Source of the DNA: Rosettibacter sp964572725
GTDB lineage: Bacteria > Bacteroidota > Ignavibacteria > Ignavibacteriales > Melioribacteraceae
Assembly: GCA_964572725.1 (NCBI GenBank)
Contig: CAZNFW010000009.1
Coordinates: 10,619-74,618, forward strand
Direction of reading: 5' to 3'
Length of the DNA stretch: 64,000 nt
In this document: in pieces, positions 54,146 through 63,040 of the stretch
How positions within the stretch are numbered: the first letter of the stretch is position 1
Layout of the letters: each line of letters opens with the position of its first letter
Translations under genes and position numbers: made by a program
The notes under the pieces: model-generated
Database searches by the model: none
What the model saw: the letters and a program-made list of their open reading frames with translations, nothing else
What the model was told of the DNA's origin: nothing

Positions 54146-54583
54146 TTATTGTTTTGTAAATTCCATAATTACACGCATATTTCCCATCCCAGCAATACCA
54201 AGTCCACTTAAATCCATTTGTGATGTAATTCTAAGTTTATTACCAGAAAATTCATAATCCAATGTTTGGGTTTCTCCAGAACTGCTTTTTATGGTAATTT
54301 TTCCGTTAGAAACACTCCATGTTCCTGTCTCTGTATTTGTACCTTCCGAGTCTATAAAGGTTATTTCAAATGTGTGGTCACTTTTTATTTTCAATGTTAC
54401 ACTAACGCCTGCCTGCTCTGGCGTAATTTCCATATTTCCATAATCAGGTAAAATAATTTTTGTTAATACCCAAGTTCCTACCATATCATTTTCAGGACTT
54501 ACTGGATTATCATCTTTATTACATGCAGTAGCAAATATTATTAATGTTATTATAAATGATACTAAAATTTTTTTTCTAATCAT
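54146..54583 (-). CDS. Lipocalin-like lipoprotein
   Basis: 145 aa. Lipoprotein signal with lipobox FATAC (Cys21) and an Asp/Asn/Pro-rich linker, then the lipocalin_5-like pattern MVGTWVLTKI ... FEITFIDSEGTNTETGTWSVSNGKITI ... LRITSQ. Typical of small Bacteroidota outer membrane lipoproteins of unknown ligand. SD GAGGTGA before ATG. Confidence 0.82.
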   Translation of the reverse strand: MIRKKILVSFIITLIIFATACNKDDNPVSPENDMVGTWVLTKIILPDYGNMEITPEQAGVSVTLKIKSDHTFEITFIDSEGTNTETGTWSVSNGKITIKSSSGETQTLDYEFSGNKLRITSQMDLSGLGIAGMGNMRVIMEFTKQ

Positions 54584-54607
54584 TATTCACCTCATTTAAT
54601 TAGTTAA

Positions 54608-55081
54608 TTATAATTTTGAAAGATGAGAAAATTTCATCTTCCTTGGTTTTACAAGTCTTTCAAAATCTTCATAACTCATTTGAATTAATTCGACATGGGT
54701 CCCGGCATTGAATGCAATTTCTTTGTCTTCGGATAAAGACTCATCAACATAAACTTCCATATTATAAAGATTACCAAAAGGCGGCATAGCACCTACTTCA
54801 CATTCAGGAAACTTATCTAAAAATTCCTGTTCATTAGCAAGCCGCACATTTTCATAACCAAGAGCATTTTTAAGCAATTCAAAATCAACTTTATGGGTAG
54901 CAGGAAGAACAAGCATTGCCATCTTGCCATTAATTTTAATTAATACTGTCTTTGCCAGATTCTTCCCTTTAATATGAGCCGAAGCTGCAATTTCTTGAGA
55001 AGTATAGGCAAGTGAATGTCTGATAGTTACATACTTTACATTATTTTGATCCAGAAACTCTTTTAATTTCTTTGAAGGCAT
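54608..55081 (-). CDS. YbaK/EbsC-family aminoacyl-tRNA deacylase
   Basis: 157 aa. YbaK/ProX fold: YVTIRHSLAYTSQEIAASAHIKGKNLAKTVLIKINGK, with the catalytic-type Lys in KTV, LPATHKVDFELLKNALG, ECEVGAMPPFGN and the C-terminal FNAGTHVELIQMSYEDFERL. The family clears mischarged tRNA (Cys-tRNA-Pro or Ala-tRNA-Pro). Which substrate is used cannot be decided. Strong SD AAGGAGG. 24 nt before the lipocalin-like gene on the same strand. Confidence 0.9.
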   Translation of the reverse strand: MPSKKLKEFLDQNNVKYVTIRHSLAYTSQEIAASAHIKGKNLAKTVLIKINGKMAMLVLPATHKVDFELLKNALGYENVRLANEQEFLDKFPECEVGAMPPFGNLYNMEVYVDESLSEDKEIAFNAGTHVELIQMSYEDFERLVKPRKMKFSHLSKL

Positions 55082-55121
55082 CGCCCCTCCTTAATAATTT
55101 ATTAACTAATTCTGAACATAA

Positions 55122-55142
55122 ACAATTTCAATCATAAATTGT
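55122..55142. repeat. Small palindrome in divergent intergenic region
   Basis: ACAATTT (55122-55128) and AAATTGT (55136-55142) form a perfect 7-bp inverted repeat with a 7-nt spacer, in the 237-nt region between divergent genes. It could be an operator. The A/T composition makes chance occurrence plausible. Confidence 0.3.
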
Positions 55143-55318
55143 CAACAACATTACCACATTTTATCAAGAGAATTAATATTCAAATGAGGCTAATGAAAAT
55201 TAGCAACAATAATTAATGAATTCAATTATAATCTCGGATTTAAAAAATTTTTATTTATCAATTTTTTATTCTTTTTATTTTTTCCATATCTTAGTGTTTA
55301 AATATTTCTTCTTAATAA

Positions 55319-56239
55319 ATGGACTATTTCTTAGGGATAGACGGCGGCGGGACAAAAACTAAATGTGTTTGCATCAACAATAATCTTGAAATAATATTTG
55401 AACTTGAGGGAGGTCCTTCAAACCCATTGGTTATAGGTTATAAAAATTCTGCATCTCTTTTACTTTATTTAATTGAGAAAGCTATTAAGAAATATGAAAT
55501 TTTACACTGTACACTGGGAATATCAGGATGTGGAAGAAAAGAAAATTCAGAATATTTAAGTAAAGAAATAATTAAAAAGTCTAAAGAGAAAAAAATTAAA
55601 CTGCCTGATTTCTATGTAACAAGTGATATAGAAATTGCACACGAAGGCGCTTTCAACGGTAAAGAAGGAACAATTTTAATTATTGGAACAGGCTCAATAT
55701 TATTTTCAAAAAACAAGAATGGAGAAACATTTATTGCTGGCGGTTATGGTAGATTAATTGGCGACGAAGGAAGCGGATATTCAATTGGAAAAAAAGGATT
55801 GCAAGCGGCTTCAAAAAGTTTTGATGGAAGATTCAGTAAAACAATTTTGACTGATATCCTAAAAGAAAAATTTTTAATAAAAACTCGCGACGAACTCATA
55901 AAAAGTATTTACAGCAATAAATTAGAAATACAATATTTTGCACCTTATGTAATTCAAGCTGCAAGTAAAAAAGACAGAATTGCACAATCAATAATTGAAG
56001 AAGAGTCAGATGAAATTATTCTTCTTATTAAATCTGCAACAAAATTTCTTGGGGATAACTTCAAGCTCTGTTTAATTGGAAATTTATTGTGTGAGAATAA
56101 TTTTTACTCAAAAACAATTAAAGAAAAGATTAAAGAGACTTTCAATAGAATAAAAATTTTAAAACCAAAATATCCCCCTGAAATTGGTGCAGCATTATTA
56201 TCTAAAAAAACATATTATAAAAAGAAGAATGAAAAATGA
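55319..56239 (+). CDS. BadF/BadG-type ATPase, probable N-acetylglucosamine kinase
   Basis: 306 aa ASKHA-fold kinase. Phosphate 1 motif DYFLGIDGGGTKTKCV at the N-terminus, LGISGCGR, a second phosphate motif GTILIIGTGSI, and GGYGRLIGDEGSGYSIGKKGLQAA. Length and motifs match N-acetylglucosamine kinases of the BadF/BadG/NagK group. It overlaps by 4 nt the gene of an AmpG-like transporter, so it likely phosphorylates amino sugar released from imported muropeptides. No clear SD before ATG. Confidence 0.86.
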   Translation: MDYFLGIDGGGTKTKCVCINNNLEIIFELEGGPSNPLVIGYKNSASLLLYLIEKAIKKYEILHCTLGISGCGRKENSEYLSKEIIKKSKEKKIKLPDFYVTSDIEIAHEGAFNGKEGTILIIGTGSILFSKNKNGETFIAGGYGRLIGDEGSGYSIGKKGLQAASKSFDGRFSKTILTDILKEKFLIKTRDELIKSIYSNKLEIQYFAPYVIQAASKKDRIAQSIIEEESDEIILLIKSATKFLGDNFKLCLIGNLLCENNFYSKTIKEKIKETFNRIKILKPKYPPEIGAALLSKKTYYKKKNEK

Positions 56240-58035
56240 TTATTAAAAAATCCCACAATAAAAAAATTTCGAAAATTAAAAGTCCATGGTTCTGGGTTCC
56301 AACTTTATATTTTTCAGAAGGGCTTCCATATGTTATAGTAATTACTGTTTCTGTAATAATGTATAAACGACTCGGCATTTCAAACGCTGATATTGCTCTT
56401 TATACAAGCTGGCTTTATCTGCCATGGGTAATCAAACCTTTATGGAGCCCTTTTGTTGATATATTCAAAACTAAACGGTTCTGGATACTTTCAATGCAGT
56501 TACTGATAGGAGCAGGATTAGCTGGCGTTGCCTTAACAATCCCCGTCCCTGATTTTTTTCAATTCACTTTAGCATTTTTCTGGTTAATCGCATTCAGTTC
56601 TGCTACACATGATATATCAGCAGATGGCTTTTATATGCTGTCACTTTCAGAAAGTCAACAGTCTTTTTTTGTTGGAATTAGAAGTACCTTTTATCGAATA
56701 GCCATGATTGCTGGTCAGGGGTTACTTGTCATTCTTGCAGGTTACTTAGAATCCACATTAACTGTTGCACCTGCAGAGGTTAAATTAATTGCTTCTCCAG
56801 AAAAATTTTTCGAAAATACAATTCAAATTGATTCATCAAAAGTTTTGCCTGTTGAAGGCAATTTGAAAATTATTGCCAGACCTTCAATTCTTGAAATAAG
56901 CACTCATCCTCAAACAAAAGAAACTGTAAATTTCTATGTAAACTTTGCACAAAAGTTTAATATAATAAATGGATTCACAAAAGAAAGATTATCTTTTCCT
57001 GATACAACAAATTTACATGAATTAGTTGGGAACATCGGATTAATTTCTTTTCATCTTTCAAAGAAACCTGATAAGGATAAGAATTATAATATTACTCTCG
57101 ACTTTGCCAATGGTTCTTCTAATTTTTCAATATTAGCAGGCAAGTCAATAACTTTCAACTCAAACAACTGGAATAAATTAGCTTATGCAGTTGTTCAAAT
57201 TGACCCTTCAGTTCAAAAAAAATCTGAAGCAGTCTTAAAAATTCAATCAGGAAAAATTCCAATTGCGTGGATAATTCCTTTTGCTCTTTTAGCAATACTT
57301 TTCTTTGTATTCTTTATCTATCACAATTTTATATTACCTCATCCAGCATCCGATAAATCTATACTTCAGGAAAGAAGGTCATCTGTTATAAAAGAATTTT
57401 TCAGAGCATTCTTTAGATTTTTTGAAAAAGAAAAAATTCTCTTGATTATTGGTTTTCTGTTGTTATATCGTCTTGGTGAGGCTCAATTAATTAAATTAGT
57501 ATCCCCATTCATGCTCGATTCCCGTGATACTGGTGGTCTTGGTTTATCAACGGCAGATGTTGGTTTTATTTATGGAACTATAGGAATAATTGCATTAATT
57601 GTTGGTGGAATTTTAGGAGGATTTTTAATTTCAAAAAAGGGATTAAAATCAATGTTAATGCCAATGCTCATTGCATTAAATGTTCCTGATTTATTATATG
57701 TATTCCTTGCTTATACACAACCAACAAATTTATTTATAATCAATGCTTGTGTTGCTATTGAGCAATTTGGATATGGTTTTGGTTTTACCGCTTATATGAT
57801 GTTTATGATTTATATTTCAGAAGGTGAATACAAAACTTCTCACTATGCAATTGCTACGGGATTTATGGCATTGGGAATGATGATACCCGGAATGTTCAGC
57901 GGCATGATTCAAGAAGCAATAGGATACAAATACTTTTTTATTTGGGTTTGTATTGCAACTATACCTTCATTCATTTTAGCCAAATATATTCATGTTGAAC
58001 CATCCTTTGGGAAAAGAAATAATAAAACTAATTAA
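56236..58035 (+). CDS. AmpG-like MFS transporter with inserted domain
   Basis: 599 aa. N-terminal MFS half: WFWVPTLYFSEGLPYVIV, YLPWVIKPLWSPFVDIFKTKRFW and SATHDISADGFYMLSL, matching AmpG (GlcNAc-anhydromuropeptide permease). A region of about 165 residues (about 172-340) with low hydrophobicity, rich in beta strands, follows helix 6 and is not part of normal AmpG; topology would place it in the periplasm. Then the second half (about 345-590; GLSTADVGFIYGTIGIIALIVGG). Overlaps the kinase gene by 4 nt (ATGA). Confidence 0.84.
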   Translation: MIIKKSHNKKISKIKSPWFWVPTLYFSEGLPYVIVITVSVIMYKRLGISNADIALYTSWLYLPWVIKPLWSPFVDIFKTKRFWILSMQLLIGAGLAGVALTIPVPDFFQFTLAFFWLIAFSSATHDISADGFYMLSLSESQQSFFVGIRSTFYRIAMIAGQGLLVILAGYLESTLTVAPAEVKLIASPEKFFENTIQIDSSKVLPVEGNLKIIARPSILEISTHPQTKETVNFYVNFAQKFNIINGFTKERLSFPDTTNLHELVGNIGLISFHLSKKPDKDKNYNITLDFANGSSNFSILAGKSITFNSNNWNKLAYAVVQIDPSVQKKSEAVLKIQSGKIPIAWIIPFALLAILFFVFFIYHNFILPHPASDKSILQERRSSVIKEFFRAFFRFFEKEKILLIIGFLLLYRLGEAQLIKLVSPFMLDSRDTGGLGLSTADVGFIYGTIGIIALIVGGILGGFLISKKGLKSMLMPMLIALNVPDLLYVFLAYTQPTNLFIINACVAIEQFGYGFGFTAYMMFMIYISEGEYKTSHYAIATGFMALGMMIPGMFSGMIQEAIGYKYFFIWVCIATIPSFILAKYIHVEPSFGKRNNKTN

Positions 58036-58089
58036 AACATACAACACAAAGAATTCGTCTTATGTTTATAAATTTTTGGAGAATGTTAA

Positions 58090-59013
58090 GTGCAAAATGA
58101 AAAAGTAATTGAAGTTAATGGATTAACTAAAAAATTTGGAAATTTAATTGCAGTAGATAATCTTGAGCTTAATGTTTTTCGTGGTGATGTTTTTGGATTC
58201 TTGGGACCTAATGGAGCAGGCAAAAGCACAACTATAAGAATGCTTCTTTCTCTCATCAAACCCACATCAGGAACCATAAAAATTTTTGGACTTCCGCTTA
58301 AATCCAATCGCAGAGAAATTCTTAAAAAAGTTGGTGCAATTGTAGAAAAACCTGATTTCTATTTATATCTATCTGCTTATAAAAATCTTGAAATACTTGG
58401 TAAAATTAGTGGAGCTGATATTTCTAAGAAGAAAATTATGGAAATGCTCGAACTGGTTGGTCTTGCATCTCGATACAAAAGCAAAGTCAAAACATTTTCA
58501 CATGGGATGAAACAACGACTTGGAATAGCGCAGGCACTTTTGCATGACCCCGAATTAATAATTCTTGACGAACCCACTACAGGTTTAGATCCTCAGGGCA
58601 TGAAAGAAATTCGTGATTTAATTGTTTATTTGAGTAAATCTAAAGGCAAAACTATTTTTCTTTCTTCTCATATTCTAAGAGAAGTTGAACTCATAGCTAC
58701 ACGAATGATTATAATTAATAAAGGAAAAACATTAGTCGAAGGCAGCGTCGAAGATTTACTAAACTCGAACAAAGTTAATGTAACTGTTGAAGTTGATGAT
58801 ATTGAAAAAGCTCTAAATGTAATAAATCTTACCACATGGAAAGATAATATTAAATCAAAAGAAAAAAATTTAATAACGTTTGAAATGAACAATCATGAAA
58901 TTGCAGCTCTTAACAAATATCTTGTTGAAAACAATGTTAATGTAAGTGCTGTCATTCCAATTCGCTCCCTCGAAGATTATTTTCTGAAAATTACGGAAGG
59001 AAGCGAAAAATGA
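58090..59013 (+). CDS. ABC-2 exporter ATP-binding protein
   Basis: 307 aa. GTG start at 58090 with GGAGA about 7 nt upstream. Walker A GPNGAGKST, signature FSHGMKQRLG, Walker B LIILDEPTTGLDPQG and H-loop SSHI are intact. A C-terminal DUF4162-like domain (about 225-307) is typical for ATPases of ABC-2 exporters. The permease follows with a 4-nt overlap. Substrate unknown. Confidence 0.93.
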   Translation: MQNEKVIEVNGLTKKFGNLIAVDNLELNVFRGDVFGFLGPNGAGKSTTIRMLLSLIKPTSGTIKIFGLPLKSNRREILKKVGAIVEKPDFYLYLSAYKNLEILGKISGADISKKKIMEMLELVGLASRYKSKVKTFSHGMKQRLGIAQALLHDPELIILDEPTTGLDPQGMKEIRDLIVYLSKSKGKTIFLSSHILREVELIATRMIIINKGKTLVEGSVEDLLNSNKVNVTVEVDDIEKALNVINLTTWKDNIKSKEKNLITFEMNNHEIAALNKYLVENNVNVSAVIPIRSLEDYFLKITEGSEK

Positions 59014-59846
59014 AAACGCTAATTTATATCGAGCTTTTGAAAATATTTAAAAAGTGGAGAACATATATTGGATTTATTGCAATCGGTGTTTTAATTCCCA
59101 TCATACAACTTGCACTTTATTTTACTGGTGATGATTATCTAAAAGTTATAACTCGCAGTCTTCAAGATTCGTTTTTAATGATTGGGAATCTTTTCAATGG
59201 TTATCTTATAGCAAATTTGATTCTCTCTTCATTATTCATTCACATTCCATTTTTGATTGTTCTTGTAGGCGGAGATATTTTAGCCGGCGAAGCTACTGCT
59301 GGAACTTACAGAATGCTGCTTACACGCCCTGTTTCCCGTTTACAAATTGTTACATCAAAATATATTGCAGGAATAATCTATGTTATATCACTAATTGTAT
59401 GGCTTGCCTTCTTGAGCTTAGGTGTAAGTGTTTTAATTTTTGGAACAGGTGAATTAATTTCCTTCAGAGGTGAAATTGTAATTTTCGCATCAAATGATGT
59501 TCTCTGGAGATTTGGTTGTGCTTATTTATTTGCTGTTCTAAGTATGATAACTGTTTTTTCTCTTTCATTCTTTTTCTCATCTTTAGTTGAAAATGCAATA
59601 GGACCGATTGTTGCAACTATGGCAGTAATTATCGTTTTGTTTGTTTTGTCTGCCCTGCCAATTGATCTTCTTAATGAAATACAACCATATTTTTTCACAA
59701 CTCATATGCCGCAATGGGAAGGATTTTTTCATTACAATGTAGATTATAATATTATCCTTCATTCAGCAATTATATTAGCAATTTACTCTGCAGTATTGTT
59801 TTTATTAACTTCTTACATTTTTATAAAGAAAGATATATTAAGCTGA
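59010..59846 (+). CDS. ABC-2 type transporter permease
   Basis: 278 aa. About six membrane segments (roughly 18-38, 62-85, 115-145, 168-195, 200-222, 250-272), with GGDILAGEATAGTYRMLLTRPVSR, the cytoplasmic coupling motif of this permease family. Starts in ATGA overlap with the ATPase gene. Forms the exporter with it; the LolA-like protein encoded next may be linked functionally, though this is inferred from proximity only. Confidence 0.88.
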   Translation: MKTLIYIELLKIFKKWRTYIGFIAIGVLIPIIQLALYFTGDDYLKVITRSLQDSFLMIGNLFNGYLIANLILSSLFIHIPFLIVLVGGDILAGEATAGTYRMLLTRPVSRLQIVTSKYIAGIIYVISLIVWLAFLSLGVSVLIFGTGELISFRGEIVIFASNDVLWRFGCAYLFAVLSMITVFSLSFFFSSLVENAIGPIVATMAVIIVLFVLSALPIDLLNEIQPYFFTTHMPQWEGFFHYNVDYNIILHSAIILAIYSAVLFLLTSYIFIKKDILS

Positions 59847-59854
59847 GGAATTCG

Positions 59855-60553
59855 ATGAGAAACTTAATTTTTATCATTTCGCTTTTTATACTATCATCAA
59901 ATTATGGGCAGCAAAAAGACCCATTAAAAATCTTAAATGCTGTCAAAGAAAGATTTGAATTAATTCGTGATTATGAAGTAGATGCAGAAATTAAGTTTGA
60001 TATTACTTCAGTGAAAATGCCGGATTCGAAAATTAAAATCTACTTTAAGCAGCCGGATAAATTCAAAATTCAATCCGAAGGTTTTGTAATGCTGCCTAAA
60101 CAAGGATTAAACTTTTCACCTTCTCAATTAATGAAAGGTGATTTTACTGCAATTTATGCTCGCTCCGAAATTTTAAATAATAAAAAGTGTGATATTATTA
60201 AAATTATTCCAAATTCTGATACGACAGATGTAATATTATCCACATTGTGGATTGATTCATTTGAAAATGTAATTAGAAAAATTGAAACTACAACAAAAAA
60301 ATCCGGAACCATTAGAATAGAATTAACATATGAAAAAGAAAATCTTGGCTTGCCATCAAAAATAAAATTTAATTTTGGAGACATGGAAGCCCCGAGAACT
60401 AATATTCCAGAACAGCAAAAGGAAAAAGAAAATATTAATCGAAGATTAAGACAACCATTGAGCGGTGTTGTAACAATAACTTATTCAAATTATAGAATAA
60501 ATAAAGGTTTATCTGATAGTATTTTTAATCAGGCAGAAACTAAGAGGAATTAA
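59855..60553 (+). CDS. LolA-like exported protein
   Basis: 232 aa. Signal peptide about 1-18 (ends SNYGQ). Fits the outer-membrane-lipoprotein-sorting LolA-like fold: LKILNAVKERFELIRDYEVDAEIKFDI, KIKIYFKQPDKFKIQSEGF, SQLMKGDFTAIY, LWIDSFENVIRKIET. Relatives without a lipoprotein role exist, so lipoprotein carrier function is not certain. It follows the ABC permease by 8 nt with GAGG upstream. Confidence 0.8.
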   Translation: MRNLIFIISLFILSSNYGQQKDPLKILNAVKERFELIRDYEVDAEIKFDITSVKMPDSKIKIYFKQPDKFKIQSEGFVMLPKQGLNFSPSQLMKGDFTAIYARSEILNNKKCDIIKIIPNSDTTDVILSTLWIDSFENVIRKIETTTKKSGTIRIELTYEKENLGLPSKIKFNFGDMEAPRTNIPEQQKEKENINRRLRQPLSGVVTITYSNYRINKGLSDSIFNQAETKRN

Positions 60554-60698
60554 CAATAATTTTATCTATTGGTAATCTTTTCAAATTATCATACAGATTT
60601 TTCAAATAATTTATAACCCACAATGATGTACAATAAATTTGCTTATCAAATTCTTTATCAAGTATTGATTTTCTATTTAATAGAATGATTATTTTTTA

Positions 60699-61307
60699 TT
60701 AGACCCAACAATATTCTTCTGCAACTTTATTGCCAATAATCTGATTTTCAACATTAAAATCAGAAAGCTTGATACTAAATTTTCCACGTACTCCTAATAA
60801 ATCTCCTGGTGCTCTTTTTCTTGTGTCCTCGTTTTCATCCAAGTAGGTTGCTTCAACATTTGCACTAATCTCTTTAGTAACTCCATGCATTGTAAAATTA
60901 CCAATTACTTTGAAAGAAAGTTTATTATCGGCAATTTGCTTAACATCTGAGACAGATTTAATATCAAAAATTATATCAGGGTATTTTTCTGCATCAAGCC
61001 AATTTTTACTTCTCAAATGTTTGTTCCGAAGTTCAATGCCGGTATTTATTGAAGCGACTTTAACAACTATTTTGCCTCTTAAAGTCTTCGCAAAATTTGC
61101 CACATCAAATGTAACAGACCCTGAGATACCATTTGCTGTTCCCGTTATATCTTCCAAAGGAGTTGTGCTAAAAAAAGTTGCTTGATTTCTTCCGTTTTCG
61201 TCCTCAAAGTTGAAGGTTTGAATTCCAATTGCTTTTACTTTGAAACCCTGTGCGTTTATAATAAAATTTATAAAGAATAAAAGCGATAAAATGAAATAAT
61301 TTTTCAT
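60699..61307 (-). CDS. YceI-family protein
   Basis: 202 aa. Signal peptide about 1-19 (ends NAQG). Lipocalin-like YceI pattern: ISGSVTFDVANFAKTLRGKIVVKVASINTGIELRNKHLRSKNWLDAEKYPDIIFDIKSV and GNFTMHGVTKEISANVEATYL, which in relatives binds polyisoprenoids. Periplasmic. SD AGGGTAAGG. Single gene, divergent from the HDOD gene. Confidence 0.93.
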   Translation of the reverse strand: MKNYFILSLLFFINFIINAQGFKVKAIGIQTFNFEDENGRNQATFFSTTPLEDITGTANGISGSVTFDVANFAKTLRGKIVVKVASINTGIELRNKHLRSKNWLDAEKYPDIIFDIKSVSDVKQIADNKLSFKVIGNFTMHGVTKEISANVEATYLDENEDTRKRAPGDLLGVRGKFSIKLSDFNVENQIIGNKVAEEYCWV

Positions 61308-61491
61308 GCCTTACCCTAATTGTTGTTGATGGCATAACAGTAAGCAAAAGTATAAAGTTCAGTAGAAAAAAATGGATAAGAGTAATATTCCAACTGTAAT
61401 TATTTAAATTATTTTCATTAATTACGATAATAAGACAAGAAAAATTAAATTTCGTCTGTCCCTATTAATCAAATTAAAGATAGAGGTAATG

Positions 61492-62643
61492 ATGCAATAT
61501 AATTTACTTTTTATTGATGATGATAATTTGAAAGATACTATTGCTCCGATTTTCAATGGACATAATTGTTTTTTTGCAAATAACCTTAACGAAGCTCTTT
61601 CAATATTAAAAAATATTAATATAGATGCTTGTTTGGTAAATTATAAAATCAAACAAACAGCATTTACAGAAATTTTATCAAGGATAAAGAAAAACCATCC
61701 AAAAGTTATTCGAATAATTTTTTCTGATAAAAATCACGAAGAAATTCCTATAAAATCTTTCAACTTAGCCCATCAATATTTAGCAATTTCTGATAGCAAT
61801 GAATCGTTTAAAGAAAAAATTGAAACTCCACTTATACTTAAAAATTTGATTCAAAATGAAGATACAATCAAAAAACTAAATAGTGATGATGGAATTCCTG
61901 CTTTACCAGAATTATATTACAAAATTGAAAAAGAAATATTCTCCCCTGATGTATCAATTCATCGAATAATAAATTTGATATCGAAAGATATTGCATTAAT
62001 TTCTAAAATATTTCAACTGGCAAATTCTGCTTACTTTGGAGTGGCAGCCAAAATAACTGATATTTATCAAGCAGTGAATTTATTAGGCTTGAATGTAATT
62101 AAATCCATAGTATTATATACAAAAGTATTTTCTCACTTAGAAAAAAATTCTGAGTTAAAAAATATAATTGAATCTATCTGGAATCATAGTTTAGTGGTAA
62201 GCAATATTTCCCACAAACTTGCTTCACATTTTACAGGAAAAAGAGAAAAAGCTGAAGAAGCCTATATTGCTGGAATATTACATGATATAGGAAAAGTTAT
62301 CATTTTAAATATGATAAATCAAAATCCATCTTTTATTAAACAAGAAACAAATAATGTTTATTTAGATGATGAAGCAGCAAAAAATGTTTATGGAGCAACT
62401 CACTCTGTAATTGGGGCTTATGCTTTAGCTTTGTGGGGTTTTCCTAAGAAAATAGTCGATGCTGTTTTACTGCATCACTCAACTCCAATTATGGAAGAAG
62501 TATTGTCAACTGCTACGATAATACAAATAAGCCACAAACTGGCAAATATTGAAGGCATTGATTCGATTATATATGATACTATTTATTCATATGAATATCT
62601 TATTGAACTGCTGAATTGTTATGAAGAAAAAAACATGAATTAG
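61492..62643 (+). CDS. Pseudo-receiver and HDOD domain protein
   Basis: About 383 aa. Residues about 1-115 are a CheY-like receiver; the acidic pocket Asp9-Asp11 is present but the phospho-acceptor is Asn50 (LVNYK). Residues about 125-320 are an HDOD domain (DDGIPALPELYYKIEKEI ... LISKIFQLANSAYFG ... AVNLLGLNVIKSIVL) that also keeps an intact HDIGK. ATG 61489 and 61492 both fit; GAGGT spacing favours 61492. HDOD proteins act in signalling; this one is probably not phosphorylated. Confidence 0.87.
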   Translation: MQYNLLFIDDDNLKDTIAPIFNGHNCFFANNLNEALSILKNINIDACLVNYKIKQTAFTEILSRIKKNHPKVIRIIFSDKNHEEIPIKSFNLAHQYLAISDSNESFKEKIETPLILKNLIQNEDTIKKLNSDDGIPALPELYYKIEKEIFSPDVSIHRIINLISKDIALISKIFQLANSAYFGVAAKITDIYQAVNLLGLNVIKSIVLYTKVFSHLEKNSELKNIIESIWNHSLVVSNISHKLASHFTGKREKAEEAYIAGILHDIGKVIILNMINQNPSFIKQETNNVYLDDEAAKNVYGATHSVIGAYALALWGFPKKIVDAVLLHHSTPIMEEVLSTATIIQISHKLANIEGIDSIIYDTIYSYEYLIELLNCYEEKNMN

Positions 62644-62909
62644 TTTTTTGAATTTTTTTTCTTCCCAAAAAAATAAATTAATAATCCACCCGTTACTATA
62701 CTGAAAAAACTCAATAATAGACTTAAATCAAGTCCCCATACAAATTTATCCACCCATTTTCTTTCTGTCCATCCGAATAATTCATCTTTTGTTTCAATCA
62801 TTACTTGCGTTTTTGTAAAAATTTCTCCACCATTAACAATCCATAAAACAAATGAAATAATTATGAAAGACAAAGAAATAATCAATACTATTTTTTGTTT
62901 TTTATTCAT
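62640..62909 (-). CDS. Small two-helix membrane protein
   Basis: 89 aa, not recognised. Two membrane segments (about 6-25, KIVLIISLSFIIISFVLWI, and about 60-82, DLSLLLSFFSIVTGGLLIYFFG) with a charged loop and a Lys/Asn C-terminus. The frame opens at a GTG at 62921, but GGTGAG before ATG 62909 makes that start better. Convergent with the HDOD gene, overlapping it by 4 nt. Confidence 0.65.
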   Translation of the reverse strand: MNKKQKIVLIISLSFIIISFVLWIVNGGEIFTKTQVMIETKDELFGWTERKWVDKFVWGLDLSLLLSFFSIVTGGLLIYFFGKKKNSKN

Positions 62910-62966
62910 AATACTCACCAAATATTTTACCTCTAAACAAAAAGATTTATTTATAAATTCACTAAA

Positions 62967-62997
62967 TTGAATCTGTAAAATAAATGACTTAATTTTT
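62967..62997 (+). promoter_or_regulatory. Candidate sucC promoter
   Basis: TTG (62967-62969), 20 nt, then TAATTTTT (62990-62997), one mismatch to TANNTTTG, with the same spacing as the sulfur operon promoter. It lies 43 nt before the sucC ATG. Confidence 0.45.
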
Positions 62998-63040
62998 CAT
63001 AAAGAATTTAAATTAAAGAATTACTAATCAGGGGAAAATT

